From: Massilia agrisoli
Lineage (GTDB): Bacteria > Pseudomonadota > Gammaproteobacteria > Burkholderiales > Burkholderiaceae_D
DNA length: 64,000 nt
Assembly (NCBI RefSeq): GCF_020831365.1
Contig: NZ_JAJHPV010000004.1
Span: forward strand, 310,001 to 374,000
Direction: 5' to 3'
Part shown: one piece after another, positions 34,864 to 42,402 of the stretch
Layout of the letters: each line of letters opens with the position of its first letter
How positions within the stretch are numbered: the stretch's first letter is position 1
The notes under the pieces: model-generated
What the model saw: only the letters and a program-made list of their open reading frames with translations
The model's database searches: none
What the model was told of the DNA's origin: nothing
Position numbers and translations under genes: made by a program

Positions 34864-35434
34864 TGCCTTCCCAGCGCTTTACCAGTCCTGCATGTTCGAC
34901 GCCGAACAGGTCGAGCACGCGGCCCACGGTGTGGTTCACGATGTCGTCCACCGATTCCGGACGGGTGTAGAAAGCCGGCACCGGCGGCAGGATGATGCCG
35001 CCCATTTCCGTCACGCTGGTCATGTTGCGCAGGTGCGCCAGGTTGAGGGGCGTTTCGCGCGCCATCAGCACCAGGCGGCGTCTTTCCTTGAGCATCACGT
35101 CCGCCGCGCGGCTGACCAGGTTGTCGGCCAGCCCGTGCGCGATGCTGGCCAGGGTCTTCATCGAGCAAGGGGCGACCACCATGCCAATCGACTGGAACGA
35201 TCCGCTGGCCACCGTCGCGCCGATGTCCTTGACGTTGTGGACCACGTCGGCCAGCGCTTCGATGTCGCTGCGCTTCATGTCGAGTTCCTGCGATGCCGTC
35301 AGCGCGCCGGACGACGACATCACCAGGTGCGATTCGCAGGCGCCGCTGGCGCGCAACTGCTCGAGCAGGCGCACGCCGTAGATGGCGCCACTGGCGCCCG
35401 TGATCGCAACCACCAGGCGCGGACGGGCACTCAC
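34832..35434 (-). CDS. UbiX-family flavin prenyltransferase (HmfG-like)
   Basis: 200 residues from GTG 35434, whose GTGA overlaps the stop of the ubiD gene. It prenylates FMN with dimethylallyl phosphate to make the cofactor prFMN that UbiD needs. Motifs: VVAITGASGAIYGVRLLEQL (flavin-binding N-terminus), SFQSIGMVVAPCSMKTLASIAHG, NLVSRAADVMLKERRRLVLMARETPL and a PAFYTRPE loop. The 3-prime end overlaps the convergent lysR gene by 32 bases. In furan pathways the homologue is HmfG. A generic UbiX role in ubiquinone synthesis is also conceivable but the coupling to this ubiD argues against it. Confidence 0.92.
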   Translation of the reverse strand: MSARPRLVVAITGASGAIYGVRLLEQLRASGACESHLVMSSSGALTASQELDMKRSDIEALADVVHNVKDIGATVASGSFQSIGMVVAPCSMKTLASIAHGLADNLVSRAADVMLKERRRLVLMARETPLNLAHLRNMTSVTEMGGIILPPVPAFYTRPESVDDIVNHTVGRVLDLFGVEHAGLVKRWEGITKRPGDPGS

Positions 35435-36888
35435 CGCACGACCTGCATGCTGGACCAGTCGACTGTCGCACCCGTGGTGATCTCGGCCGCCAGGTCGACC
35501 GTGTCCTCGCCCGGCACCTTCACCTTGGTGAACACGTGCTCGTGGTAGACCACCGGCCGGGTCGCGTCGATACCCATTTTGGCGCTGATGCCCTGCATAT
35601 GCGCTGGCGGCGGTGCGCCGCCGGGCATCTCCATGCCCACCGTGGTGGATGGATCGAGCACCGAGCCTTGCGCGCCGGCGATCACGACCAGGTCGCGGTC
35701 GGCCTGGAAGCGTGTGGCCACGGCCCATTCGACCTGCAGCGGGTCGTGTACGTCGACGTCGTCGTCGACCACGGTCACCTGCTTCAGGTCATAGTGGGCG
35801 CCGAACGCGCACAGGATGACGTTCTTCGCTTCGCCTTCGCGCTTCTTCTTGAACTTGACGTGCAGGTGGTAGCGCCCGACGCCGCCGATCGACAGGTGGA
35901 CGTCGCTGACGCCGGGATGGCTGCGCTGCAGCAGCGCGAGCAGGGTCGCTTCGCGCGGGATCGCGCCCAGCAGCAGGTGCTCCATTTCGGCTGGCACGAT
36001 GGTATGGAACAGTGGCGATTCGCGGTGCGTGATGGCCGTTACCTGGATCACTTCGCGTTCTTCGCGCGCGCTGTAATACTTGGGGAACTCGCCGAACGGG
36101 CCTTCGGGCTCGCGCACCTTGGGCAGCAGCTTGCCCTCGATGACGATCTCGGCGCGGGCCGGCACGCGCACCTCGCTGGTTACGCATTTAACGACCGGCA
36201 GCGGCGCGCCATGCAGGGCGCCGGCGATTTCAAGCTCGTCGTGGTCGATCGGCGAGATCGCCTGGGAAGCGAGCAGGGTAAGGGGATCGGCGCCGATCAC
36301 CACGGCGACGTCGAGCGCCTCGCCCTTCGCCTCTGCGGCCTGGTAGAAGGCGTGCAGGTGGCGCGGCAGCATCAGGATCGCCATGCGGTCCTTGGCATGT
36401 ACTTGTATGCGGTTGATCGAGACGTTCTGGATGCCGGTGACCGGATTCCTCGCGATGACCAGGCCCGCCGTGATGTAAGGGCCGTTATCGTGTTCGCTGT
36501 GGGTCGGTATCGGCAGCGCGGCGTGCAGGTCGATGTCGCGCGTGACCACCTGCTGGCACGGCGCCTCGGCGGAGGCCACTTCCCGCCACGGCAGCGGATT
36601 GTCCGACGCCTTGCGGAAGGCGGCCAGCAGGTCGGATTCCCTGACGCCCATCGCCTCGGCGATCCACCCACGCCGCGACATGAAGCCCGATACAACCGGC
36701 ATCGCATGGCCGTCCGGGGCAGGGAAGAAGGCGGCCTGCTCGCCGTCCAGCCGCTTGGCGATGGCGGCCAGCTGGTGCTTCAGTTTCACGTGCTCGCGCA
36801 CCACCGCCACGCGGCCGGTGGAGCCAAGGTGGGACAGCCAGCTGCGCAGGTCACCGGCCAGGCCGGTCTCGTCATTGTTCGTTTTCAC
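35431..36888 (-). CDS. hmfF: UbiD-family decarboxylase, probable 2,5-furandicarboxylate decarboxylase
   Basis: 485 residues from GTG 36888. I choose this start because a perfect GGAGGAG lies 6 bases upstream; the ATG at 36903 precedes that site and so is less likely. UbiD enzymes use prFMN for reversible decarboxylation of aromatic and unsaturated acids. Marks are NVSINRIQVHAKDRMAI, GADPLTLLASQ, LPEVREPEGPFGEFP-like KVREPEGPFGEFPKYYS with the catalytic Glu region, and the GAIPREATL segment. Placement between a LysR gene and a furoyl-CoA dehydrogenase set, next to ubiX, is the arrangement of HmfF. The furandicarboxylate substrate is inferred from context; another aromatic acid is the alternative. 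Confidence 0.85.
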   Translation of the reverse strand: MKTNNDETGLAGDLRSWLSHLGSTGRVAVVREHVKLKHQLAAIAKRLDGEQAAFFPAPDGHAMPVVSGFMSRRGWIAEAMGVRESDLLAAFRKASDNPLPWREVASAEAPCQQVVTRDIDLHAALPIPTHSEHDNGPYITAGLVIARNPVTGIQNVSINRIQVHAKDRMAILMLPRHLHAFYQAAEAKGEALDVAVVIGADPLTLLASQAISPIDHDELEIAGALHGAPLPVVKCVTSEVRVPARAEIVIEGKLLPKVREPEGPFGEFPKYYSAREEREVIQVTAITHRESPLFHTIVPAEMEHLLLGAIPREATLLALLQRSHPGVSDVHLSIGGVGRYHLHVKFKKKREGEAKNVILCAFGAHYDLKQVTVVDDDVDVHDPLQVEWAVATRFQADRDLVVIAGAQGSVLDPSTTVGMEMPGGAPPPAHMQGISAKMGIDATRPVVYHEHVFTKVKVPGEDTVDLAAEITTGATVDWSSMQVVR

Positions 36889-36912
36889 TCGGGTCTCCTC
36901 CATTGTCGGGCC

Positions 36913-36942
36913 AGTATAGGCAGGAGCCATTTATAACTACAA
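36913..36942 (-). promoter_or_regulatory. Promoter of the ubiD-ubiX operon
   Basis: On the minus strand TTGTAG (36937-36942) and TATACT (36913-36918) are 18 bases apart, placing the start of transcription about 20 bases before the coding region. The -35 lies inside the LysR-type dyad at 36929-36951. Confidence 0.55.
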
Positions 36943-36951
36943 ATAATAAAT
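36929..36951. promoter_or_regulatory. LysR-type T-N11-A dyad
   Basis: ATTTAT (36929-36934), 11 bases, ATAAAT (36946-36951): perfect 6-bp inverted arms with the T-N11-A spacing that LysR-family proteins bind. It lies 41 bases upstream of the ubiD start and overlaps its -35, so it could be an activation or repression site for the regulator at 33943-34863. Confidence 0.55.
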
Positions 36952-37103
36952 ACTGATCGTCAATATCAAAATTAGTGATTGCTAAAAACGAGAGTTGGCG
37001 TGCGCGTTGCTCGTTTTTCGTGCATTATTGGCCGTATTAAGAGAGTGCGCTACGTTCCCCGGACTGAATCAGAAGGGGCGATAGCCTCCCCAAGGAGATA
37101 TGC

Positions 37104-37958
37104 ATGTCAGCTGCAGTACGTGTTTTGCAAGGTAAGTTCGGACGGGTTTGTCTTCTGGATATGGACCGCCCCCTGGTCACCCATGGCCATTCGCAGTGCC
37201 ACGTCCTGATCAAGGTGAGCGGCGAAGACACGTCGTTCACTGTGCGCGACAAATCGTATCCGCTGACCGACCAGACGGCAGTGCTGATCAACTCGTGGGA
37301 ACCGCACGCCTACACCCACCACGATCCCGATGCGCCGGGAACCATCATCCTTGCGCTTTATATCGAGCCGCTGTGGCTGGGCGAAATCGAGAAGGCGCTC
37401 ATTTCGAGCGGCCAGCCGGGCTTCTTCCCGCAGCCCTGCGTCGAGATCTCCAAGCCGATCCGCAACCTGTCGAACCAGCTGGCGATGCAGATGCTGTATG
37501 GCGACCAGCTTAGCGCACAACAGCTCGAGCTACAGCTGTCGAACCTGATGATCGCGGTGATCGACGCGTTTTCCGAATGGCGCAACTTTAACGACCTGCG
37601 TAAAGCCGAAATGCCGCGCATTCCCGATCCGCGCATCCGCCGCGCCATCTCTTACATGCGCGGTAACGTCGGCGCCGAACTCGATATCGACAAGCTGGCA
37701 TCCGAGGCCTGCCTGTCGCGCGCCCACTTCTTCAAGCTCTTCCAGCAGGACACCAGCCTGACGCCGAACCTCTACGTCAACGTGCTGCGCATGGAGAAGG
37801 CCATCGAAGGACTGACGCAAAGCCGGCAGCCGCTGGTCAGCCTGTCGGACAGCCTCGGATTCAGCGCGCAGAGCCACTTCACGCGTTTCTTCCAGCAGCA
37901 CCTGGGTGCGGTGCCGAGCCAGTACCGCAAGGTGGTCGACATCTACGACCACCACTGA
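37104..37958 (+). CDS. AraC-family regulator with cupin sensor, probable HmfR
   Basis: 284 residues; ATG 37104 has AAGGAG 9 bases upstream. The N-terminal part (15-100) is a cupin-like effector domain (THGHSQCHVLIKVSG, NSWEPHAYTHHD). The C-terminal 100 residues carry the two helix-turn-helix motifs (LDIDKLASEACLSRAHFFKLF and LVSLSDSLGFSAQSHFTRFF). Pathway clusters for 2-furoate carry an AraC-type activator directly before the dehydrogenase genes, as here. It probably controls the operon from 38079 onwards; an inverted repeat at 38042-38069 may be involved. Confidence 0.87.
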   Translation: MSAAVRVLQGKFGRVCLLDMDRPLVTHGHSQCHVLIKVSGEDTSFTVRDKSYPLTDQTAVLINSWEPHAYTHHDPDAPGTIILALYIEPLWLGEIEKALISSGQPGFFPQPCVEISKPIRNLSNQLAMQMLYGDQLSAQQLELQLSNLMIAVIDAFSEWRNFNDLRKAEMPRIPDPRIRRAISYMRGNVGAELDIDKLASEACLSRAHFFKLFQQDTSLTPNLYVNVLRMEKAIEGLTQSRQPLVSLSDSLGFSAQSHFTRFFQQHLGAVPSQYRKVVDIYDHH

Positions 37959-38041
37959 AATCGCAGGCGCGTAAAAAAAAGAGACTGTACGGTAAATCCA
38001 AACACCCACGGGTAACAGCTTTCGGCGCACTCGGACCTACA

Positions 38042-38069
38042 CTTTTTGCAACAGTCATGCTGCAAAAAG
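38042..38069 (+). promoter_or_regulatory. Inverted repeat covering the ribosome binding site of hmfA
   Basis: CTTTTTGCA (38042-38050) and TGCAAAAAG (38061-38069) are perfect 9-bp arms around 10 bases. The 3-prime arm merges with AAAAAGGG, the ribosome binding site of the GTG start at 38079. In RNA the hairpin would hide that site; in DNA it could be an operator. Confidence 0.6.
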
Positions 38070-38078
38070 GGTCTCGAA

Positions 38079-41066
38079 GTGAACCAGATTTCCGAACTGC
38101 CCGTCGAAGCACTTGCCCCTGCCGGCCATGTCGGCAAGGCGCTTCCCCGCTTTGAAGACGCGGCCCTGCTGACAGGGCGCGGCGGCTACGCCGACGACAT
38201 CGGCGTCAAGCCGGGCACCCTGCACGCGGCGATCCTGCGTTCGCCCCACGGCCACGCCGACATCCTCTCCATCGACAGCAGCGCCGCGCTTGCGCTGCCG
38301 GGCGTGCGCGCCGTACTGACAGGCGCCGACGTCGCCGCCTGGTCAACGCCGTTCGCAGTCGGCGTCAAGCAGCCGATGGAACACTGGTCGATCGCCATCG
38401 AGCGCGCACGCTATGTGGGCGAGCCGGTCGCCGTGGTGATGGCGGAAAGCCGCTACATCGCGGAAGACGCGCTGGAACTGATCAAGGTGGAATACCGCCA
38501 GCTGCCTGCAGTGGTCGATCCGGAAGCGGCGCTGGAACAGGGCGCCCCGGTACTGCACGCGGCGGTCGGCGCCAACCTGGTGAACGATCGCCATTTCTCT
38601 TACGGCGAGCCGGAAGCCGCCTTCGCCGCCGCCGCGCGCACAGTCAAGATCAAGGTCCACTACCCGCGCAATTCCTGCACCCCGATCGAATGCTTCGCCG
38701 TCGTCGCGGAATACCTTGCTGGCGACGAGGGCTACGATGTCATGTCGAACTTCCAGGGACCGTTCGCGCTGCACCCGGTGATGGCGCGCTCGCTCAAGGT
38801 GGCCGGTACAAAGCTGCGCCTGCGCGCGCCGCGCGATTCCGGCGGCAGCTTCGGCACCAAGCAGGCGGTGTCCACCTACATCGTGCTGCTCTGCCTTGCC
38901 TCGCGCAAGGCGGATGCGCCGGTCAAGTGGATCGAGGACCGCCTCGAACACCTGCAGGCCTCGGTGTCGTCGACCAACCGCGTCACCACGATTGAAGCGG
39001 CGGTCACGTCCGAGGGCCTGGTCACCGCACTGCGCTACCACCAGATCGACGACTGCGGCGCCTACCTGCGCGCGCCGGAACCGGCCACCTTCTACCGCAT
39101 GCACGGCATGCTGACCGGCGCCTACAAGGTGCGTCACCTCGAAGTGCACAACCAGGTCGTGCTGACCAACAAAACCCCTTCCGGACTGGTGCGCGGCTTC
39201 GGCGGCCCGCAAGTGTACTTCGCGCTTGAACGCCTGATGCAGCGCATCTCGGTCGAACTGGATCTCGATCCGCTCGACGTCATCAGCCGCAACATGATCA
39301 CCCCCGACGCCTTCCCGTACCGCGCGCCCGCCGGTTCGCTCTACGACTCCGGCGATTACCAGCTGTCGATGGCGATGGCGGTGGAGCGCGGCGGGCTGGC
39401 GGAGCTGAAGGCGCGGCGCGACCAGGCCCGCGCCGAGGGCCGCCTGTACGGCATCGGCTACGCCGCAGTGGTGGAGCCGTCGATTTCCAACATGGGTTAC
39501 ATCACCACCGCGCTGACCCCGGCAGAACGCGCCAAGGCCGGGCCGAAAAACGGCGCCAACACCAGCGCCACCGTGGCGGTCGATCCGCTCGGCAGCGTCA
39601 GCGTGATGATCGATTCGGTGCCGCAGGGGCAGGGCCACCGCACCGTGGTGGCCCAGGTCGTGGCCGACGTGCTGGGACTGGAGCCGTCGGATGTGCTGGT
39701 TAACGCCGAACTCGACACGCAGAAAGACGGCTGGTCGATCGCCGCCGGTAATTACTCCAGCCGCTTTGCCGGCGCGGTAGCGGGCACCGTCCACCTGACC
39801 GCGGTCAAGGTGCGCGACAAGCTGGCGCTGATCGCAGCTGCCATCCTCGGCGTGCCCGCCGCCGACATCGTGTTCGAAGGCCGCAAGGTGTTTTCGCGCG
39901 TCGCGCCGGACATCAAGCTGCCGTTCCACCGTGTGGCGGGCGGCGCCCACTGGTCGCCGGCCAGCCTGCCGGAAGGGATGGCCTCGGGCGTGCGCGAAAC
40001 CGTGTTCTGGACGCCGATGCAGCTGCAGGCGCCGGACGAAAACGATGTGATCAACAGCTCGGCCGCCTACGGCTTCGTGTTCGACATCTGCGCGGTCGAA
40101 GTCGACAAGATTACCGGCCAGGTGCGCATCGACCGCTACGTCACCTCGCACGACGCCGGCCGCATCCTCAACCCGGCGCTGGCCGATGGCCAGATCCGCG
40201 GCGCGTTCGCACAAGGCCTGGGCGCCGCGCTGATGGAAGAATTCGACTACGGCAGCGACGGCAGCTTCAAGTCCGGCACCTTTGCCGACTACCTGGTGCC
40301 GACCACCTGCGAAGTGCCCGAACCGGTCATCGTCCACATCGAAACGCTGTCGCCGTTCACGCCACTGGGCGCCAAGGGCCTTGGCGAGGGCAACAACATG
40401 AGCACGCCGGTGTGCATCGCCAACGCGGTGGCCGACGCGCTGGGCGTGGCCGACCTGCGCCTGCCGCTGACGCCGTCGAAAATCCATGCGCTGCTCGGCG
40501 TCGAGGACCCGGCGCCGAGCGGGCCGCGCAGCGCACCTCCGGTAAAAGCGCCGCAAGGCGGCCACGCGCTGTCGATGTCCGGCTCGGTCGAACTGCCGGC
40601 CACACCGGAACAGGTGTACGCGGTGCTGCTCGATCCGGAGGCGCTGGTCAAGGTCATTCCCGGCTGCCACGCGCTCGACAAGGTCGGCGAAAACCACTAC
40701 CGCGCCGACGTCACCATCGGGATCGGGCTGGTCAAGGCGCGCTACGCCGCCGAGATCCGCTTGTCCGACCTCGACCCGCCGCACGGCCTCGCGCTCGGCG
40801 GCAAAGGCGTCAGCTCGCTCGGTTCGGCCGAAGGCGCTGGCCGCATCCGTCTCGAGAGCGCGGGTTCGGGAACCCTGCTTACCTACGACTACAGCGCCGC
40901 GGTCAGCGGCAAGGTGGCGGCGGTGGGCGGGCGCATGCTGGAGGGCGCAGCCAAGATCGTGCTGCGCCAGCTGTTCGAACAACTGGGGCGCCAGGCCGGC
41001 GGCGGCGCGCCGCCCGCGCGCTCACTGTGGCAGCGCATCCTGCACGCGCTGGGAGTATCCAAATGA
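38079..41066 (+). CDS. hmfA: Molybdenum hydroxylase large subunit (furoyl-CoA dehydrogenase), fused CoxG-like domain
   Basis: 995 residues from GTG 38079 (AAGGG 7 bases upstream). Residues 1 to about 800 are a xanthine-dehydrogenase-family molybdopterin subunit: LPRFEDAALLTGRGGYADDI, GEPVAVVMAESRYIAEDALE, the cofactor-binding DSGGSFGTKQAVSTY, PVKWIEDRLEHLQAS and active-site Glu770 in AKGLGEGNN. Residues about 830-975 are a SRPBCC/CoxG-type domain (SGSVELPATPEQVYAVLLDPE, VIPGCHAL, LTYDYSAAVSGKVAAVGGRM), a module usually encoded by a separate gene and linked to cofactor insertion or membrane anchoring. With HmfB and HmfC it would hydroxylate 2-furoyl-CoA. Carbon monoxide dehydrogenase is excluded because the selenium/copper loop typical of CoxL (AYRCSFR) is absent. 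Confidence 0.85.
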   Translation: MNQISELPVEALAPAGHVGKALPRFEDAALLTGRGGYADDIGVKPGTLHAAILRSPHGHADILSIDSSAALALPGVRAVLTGADVAAWSTPFAVGVKQPMEHWSIAIERARYVGEPVAVVMAESRYIAEDALELIKVEYRQLPAVVDPEAALEQGAPVLHAAVGANLVNDRHFSYGEPEAAFAAAARTVKIKVHYPRNSCTPIECFAVVAEYLAGDEGYDVMSNFQGPFALHPVMARSLKVAGTKLRLRAPRDSGGSFGTKQAVSTYIVLLCLASRKADAPVKWIEDRLEHLQASVSSTNRVTTIEAAVTSEGLVTALRYHQIDDCGAYLRAPEPATFYRMHGMLTGAYKVRHLEVHNQVVLTNKTPSGLVRGFGGPQVYFALERLMQRISVELDLDPLDVISRNMITPDAFPYRAPAGSLYDSGDYQLSMAMAVERGGLAELKARRDQARAEGRLYGIGYAAVVEPSISNMGYITTALTPAERAKAGPKNGANTSATVAVDPLGSVSVMIDSVPQGQGHRTVVAQVVADVLGLEPSDVLVNAELDTQKDGWSIAAGNYSSRFAGAVAGTVHLTAVKVRDKLALIAAAILGVPAADIVFEGRKVFSRVAPDIKLPFHRVAGGAHWSPASLPEGMASGVRETVFWTPMQLQAPDENDVINSSAAYGFVFDICAVEVDKITGQVRIDRYVTSHDAGRILNPALADGQIRGAFAQGLGAALMEEFDYGSDGSFKSGTFADYLVPTTCEVPEPVIVHIETLSPFTPLGAKGLGEGNNMSTPVCIANAVADALGVADLRLPLTPSKIHALLGVEDPAPSGPRSAPPVKAPQGGHALSMSGSVELPATPEQVYAVLLDPEALVKVIPGCHALDKVGENHYRADVTIGIGLVKARYAAEIRLSDLDPPHGLALGGKGVSSLGSAEGAGRIRLESAGSGTLLTYDYSAAVSGKVAAVGGRMLEGAAKIVLRQLFEQLGRQAGGGAPPARSLWQRILHALGVSK

Positions 41067-41881
41067 AGCCATCGGCATTCGATTACATCCGCGCCGACAG
41101 CGCCGAAGAGACGGTGGGCCTGCTGGCGCGCCACGGCGAGGACGCCAAGATCCTGGCCGGCGGCCAGTCGCTGATGGCGATGCTGAACATCCGCCTGGCG
41201 CAGCCGGCGATGCTGGTCGATATCTCGCGCTGCAAGGACCTGGACTACGTGCGCGTCGAAAACGGCAAGCTGGTGGTCGGCGCGGCGGCGACCCAGGCCA
41301 GCGTCGAAACGCGCGCGGCGCTCGCGTCGGAAGTACCGCTGCTCGCCATGGCGTTTCCGTGGATTTCGCACTTCCAGATCCGTAACCGCGGCACCGTGTG
41401 CGGTTCGGTGGCCCATGCCGACCCGAGCGCCGAACTCCCGCTGTGCCTGACCGCGCTGCAGGGCGAGGTGGTGCTGCGTTCGCAGTCCGGCCGCCGCGTG
41501 CTGAAGGCCGACGATTTCTTCCAGGGCATGCTGATGACCGCTGTACGCCCGGGCGAAATCGTCGAGGAAGTGCGGTTCCCGCTACAGCAGCAGGGTGCGC
41601 GCTACGCCTTCCGCGAAGTCTCGATGCGCCATGGCGATTTCGCCATCGTGGCGCTCGCCGCTGTCGTCACGGACAGCGCCATCGAGCTGACCGCGGGTGG
41701 CGTGGCAGACCGCCCGATCCGCAAGCGCTGGGCGCGCATCAGCGGCGCCGACCTGGACACCGCGCTCAACGACTTCGCATGGGAACTCGAGGCCCAAACC
41801 GACGCGCACGCAAGCGCCGAATACCGGCGCCACCTGGTGCGCCAGCTGGGCCGTCAACTGATTGGGAGGGCAAGTACATGA
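41063..41881 (+). CDS. hmfB: Molybdenum hydroxylase FAD-binding subunit
   Basis: 272 residues from ATG 41063, overlapping the hmfA stop by four bases (ATGA). It passes electrons from the iron-sulfur subunit to an acceptor through FAD. The pyrophosphate-binding loop AGGQSLMAMLNIRLAQP (near 33-49) and the second loop IRNRGTVCGSVAHADPSAE (about 102-120) are typical of CoxM/XdhB proteins. A C-terminal CO_deh_flav_C region follows. It ends with a four-base overlap to hmfC. A much longer upstream frame is only a shadow of the hmfA gene. Confidence 0.9.
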   Translation: MKPSAFDYIRADSAEETVGLLARHGEDAKILAGGQSLMAMLNIRLAQPAMLVDISRCKDLDYVRVENGKLVVGAAATQASVETRAALASEVPLLAMAFPWISHFQIRNRGTVCGSVAHADPSAELPLCLTALQGEVVLRSQSGRRVLKADDFFQGMLMTAVRPGEIVEEVRFPLQQQGARYAFREVSMRHGDFAIVALAAVVTDSAIELTAGGVADRPIRKRWARISGADLDTALNDFAWELEAQTDAHASAEYRRHLVRQLGRQLIGRAST

Positions 41882-42402
41882 AGCACTACGAAAAGAACAT
41901 GGAGTACCCGGTGACCATCGTGCTGAACGGCGTTGCGCGCACCGCGCCGGCCGAATCGCGCATGCTGCTGTCGGACTTCCTGCGCCACAAGCTTGGCGCC
42001 ACCGGCACCCACGTCGGCTGCGAACACGGCATCTGCGGCGCCTGCACGGTGCGCGTCGACGGCGTGGCCCAGCGCTCATGCATGCAGCTTGCCGTGCAGG
42101 CCGATGGCCGCAGCGTCGATACCGTCGAGGGGTTGAACAAGGGCGCCGGCGCCGAACTGGGCGACCTGCAGGCAGCCTTCAAGCGCCACCACGCACTGCA
42201 GTGCGGCTTCTGCACCGCCGGCATCCTGATGTCATGCAGCCACTTCCTCGAGCGCGTCCCCGCGCCGAATGAGGAGCAGGTGCGCGACATGCTGTCGGGC
42301 CACCTGTGCCGCTGCACCGGCTATACGAATATCGTCAACGCGGTGCTCGACGTTGCAGCGCAACGCCAGGCCGCCATCCAGGGGAGTAAAGAACATGCTT
42401 GA
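41878..42402 (+). CDS. hmfC: Molybdenum hydroxylase [2Fe-2S] subunit
   Basis: 174 residues; ATG 41878 has GGGAGGG 7 bases upstream. Eight Cys ligands for two [2Fe-2S] clusters are all present: Cys48, 53, 56 and 68 (CEHGICGACTVRVDG...C, plant-ferredoxin fold) and Cys109, 112, 144 and 146 (CGFCTAGILM and CRCTGY). It carries electrons from the molybdenum site in HmfA to FAD in HmfB. Its last 8 bases overlap the start of the ligase gene. Confidence 0.92.
   Translation: MKHYEKNMEYPVTIVLNGVARTAPAESRMLLSDFLRHKLGATGTHVGCEHGICGACTVRVDGVAQRSCMQLAVQADGRSVDTVEGLNKGAGAELGDLQAAFKRHHALQCGFCTAGILMSCSHFLERVPAPNEEQVRDMLSGHLCRCTGYTNIVNAVLDVAAQRQAAIQGSKEHA

Noticed and set aside
36889-36903. ATG at 36903 as start of the UbiD-family gene
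   Set aside because: The strong GGAGGAG lies downstream of that ATG and 6 bases before GTG 36888, so the GTG start is better supported.
38343-40982. An 879-codon open frame antisense to hmfA
   Set aside because: It is a mirror frame of GC-rich coding DNA, rich in Arg, His and Val in a pattern typical of antisense frames, and lacks any domain.
38079-42402. Aerobic carbon monoxide dehydrogenase (coxLMS with CoxG)
   Set aside because: The large subunit lacks the AYRCSFR active-site loop of CoxL, and the neighbours (CoA ligase, UbiD/UbiX, enoyl-CoA hydratase) point to a furoyl-CoA or aromatic CoA-ester hydroxylase.
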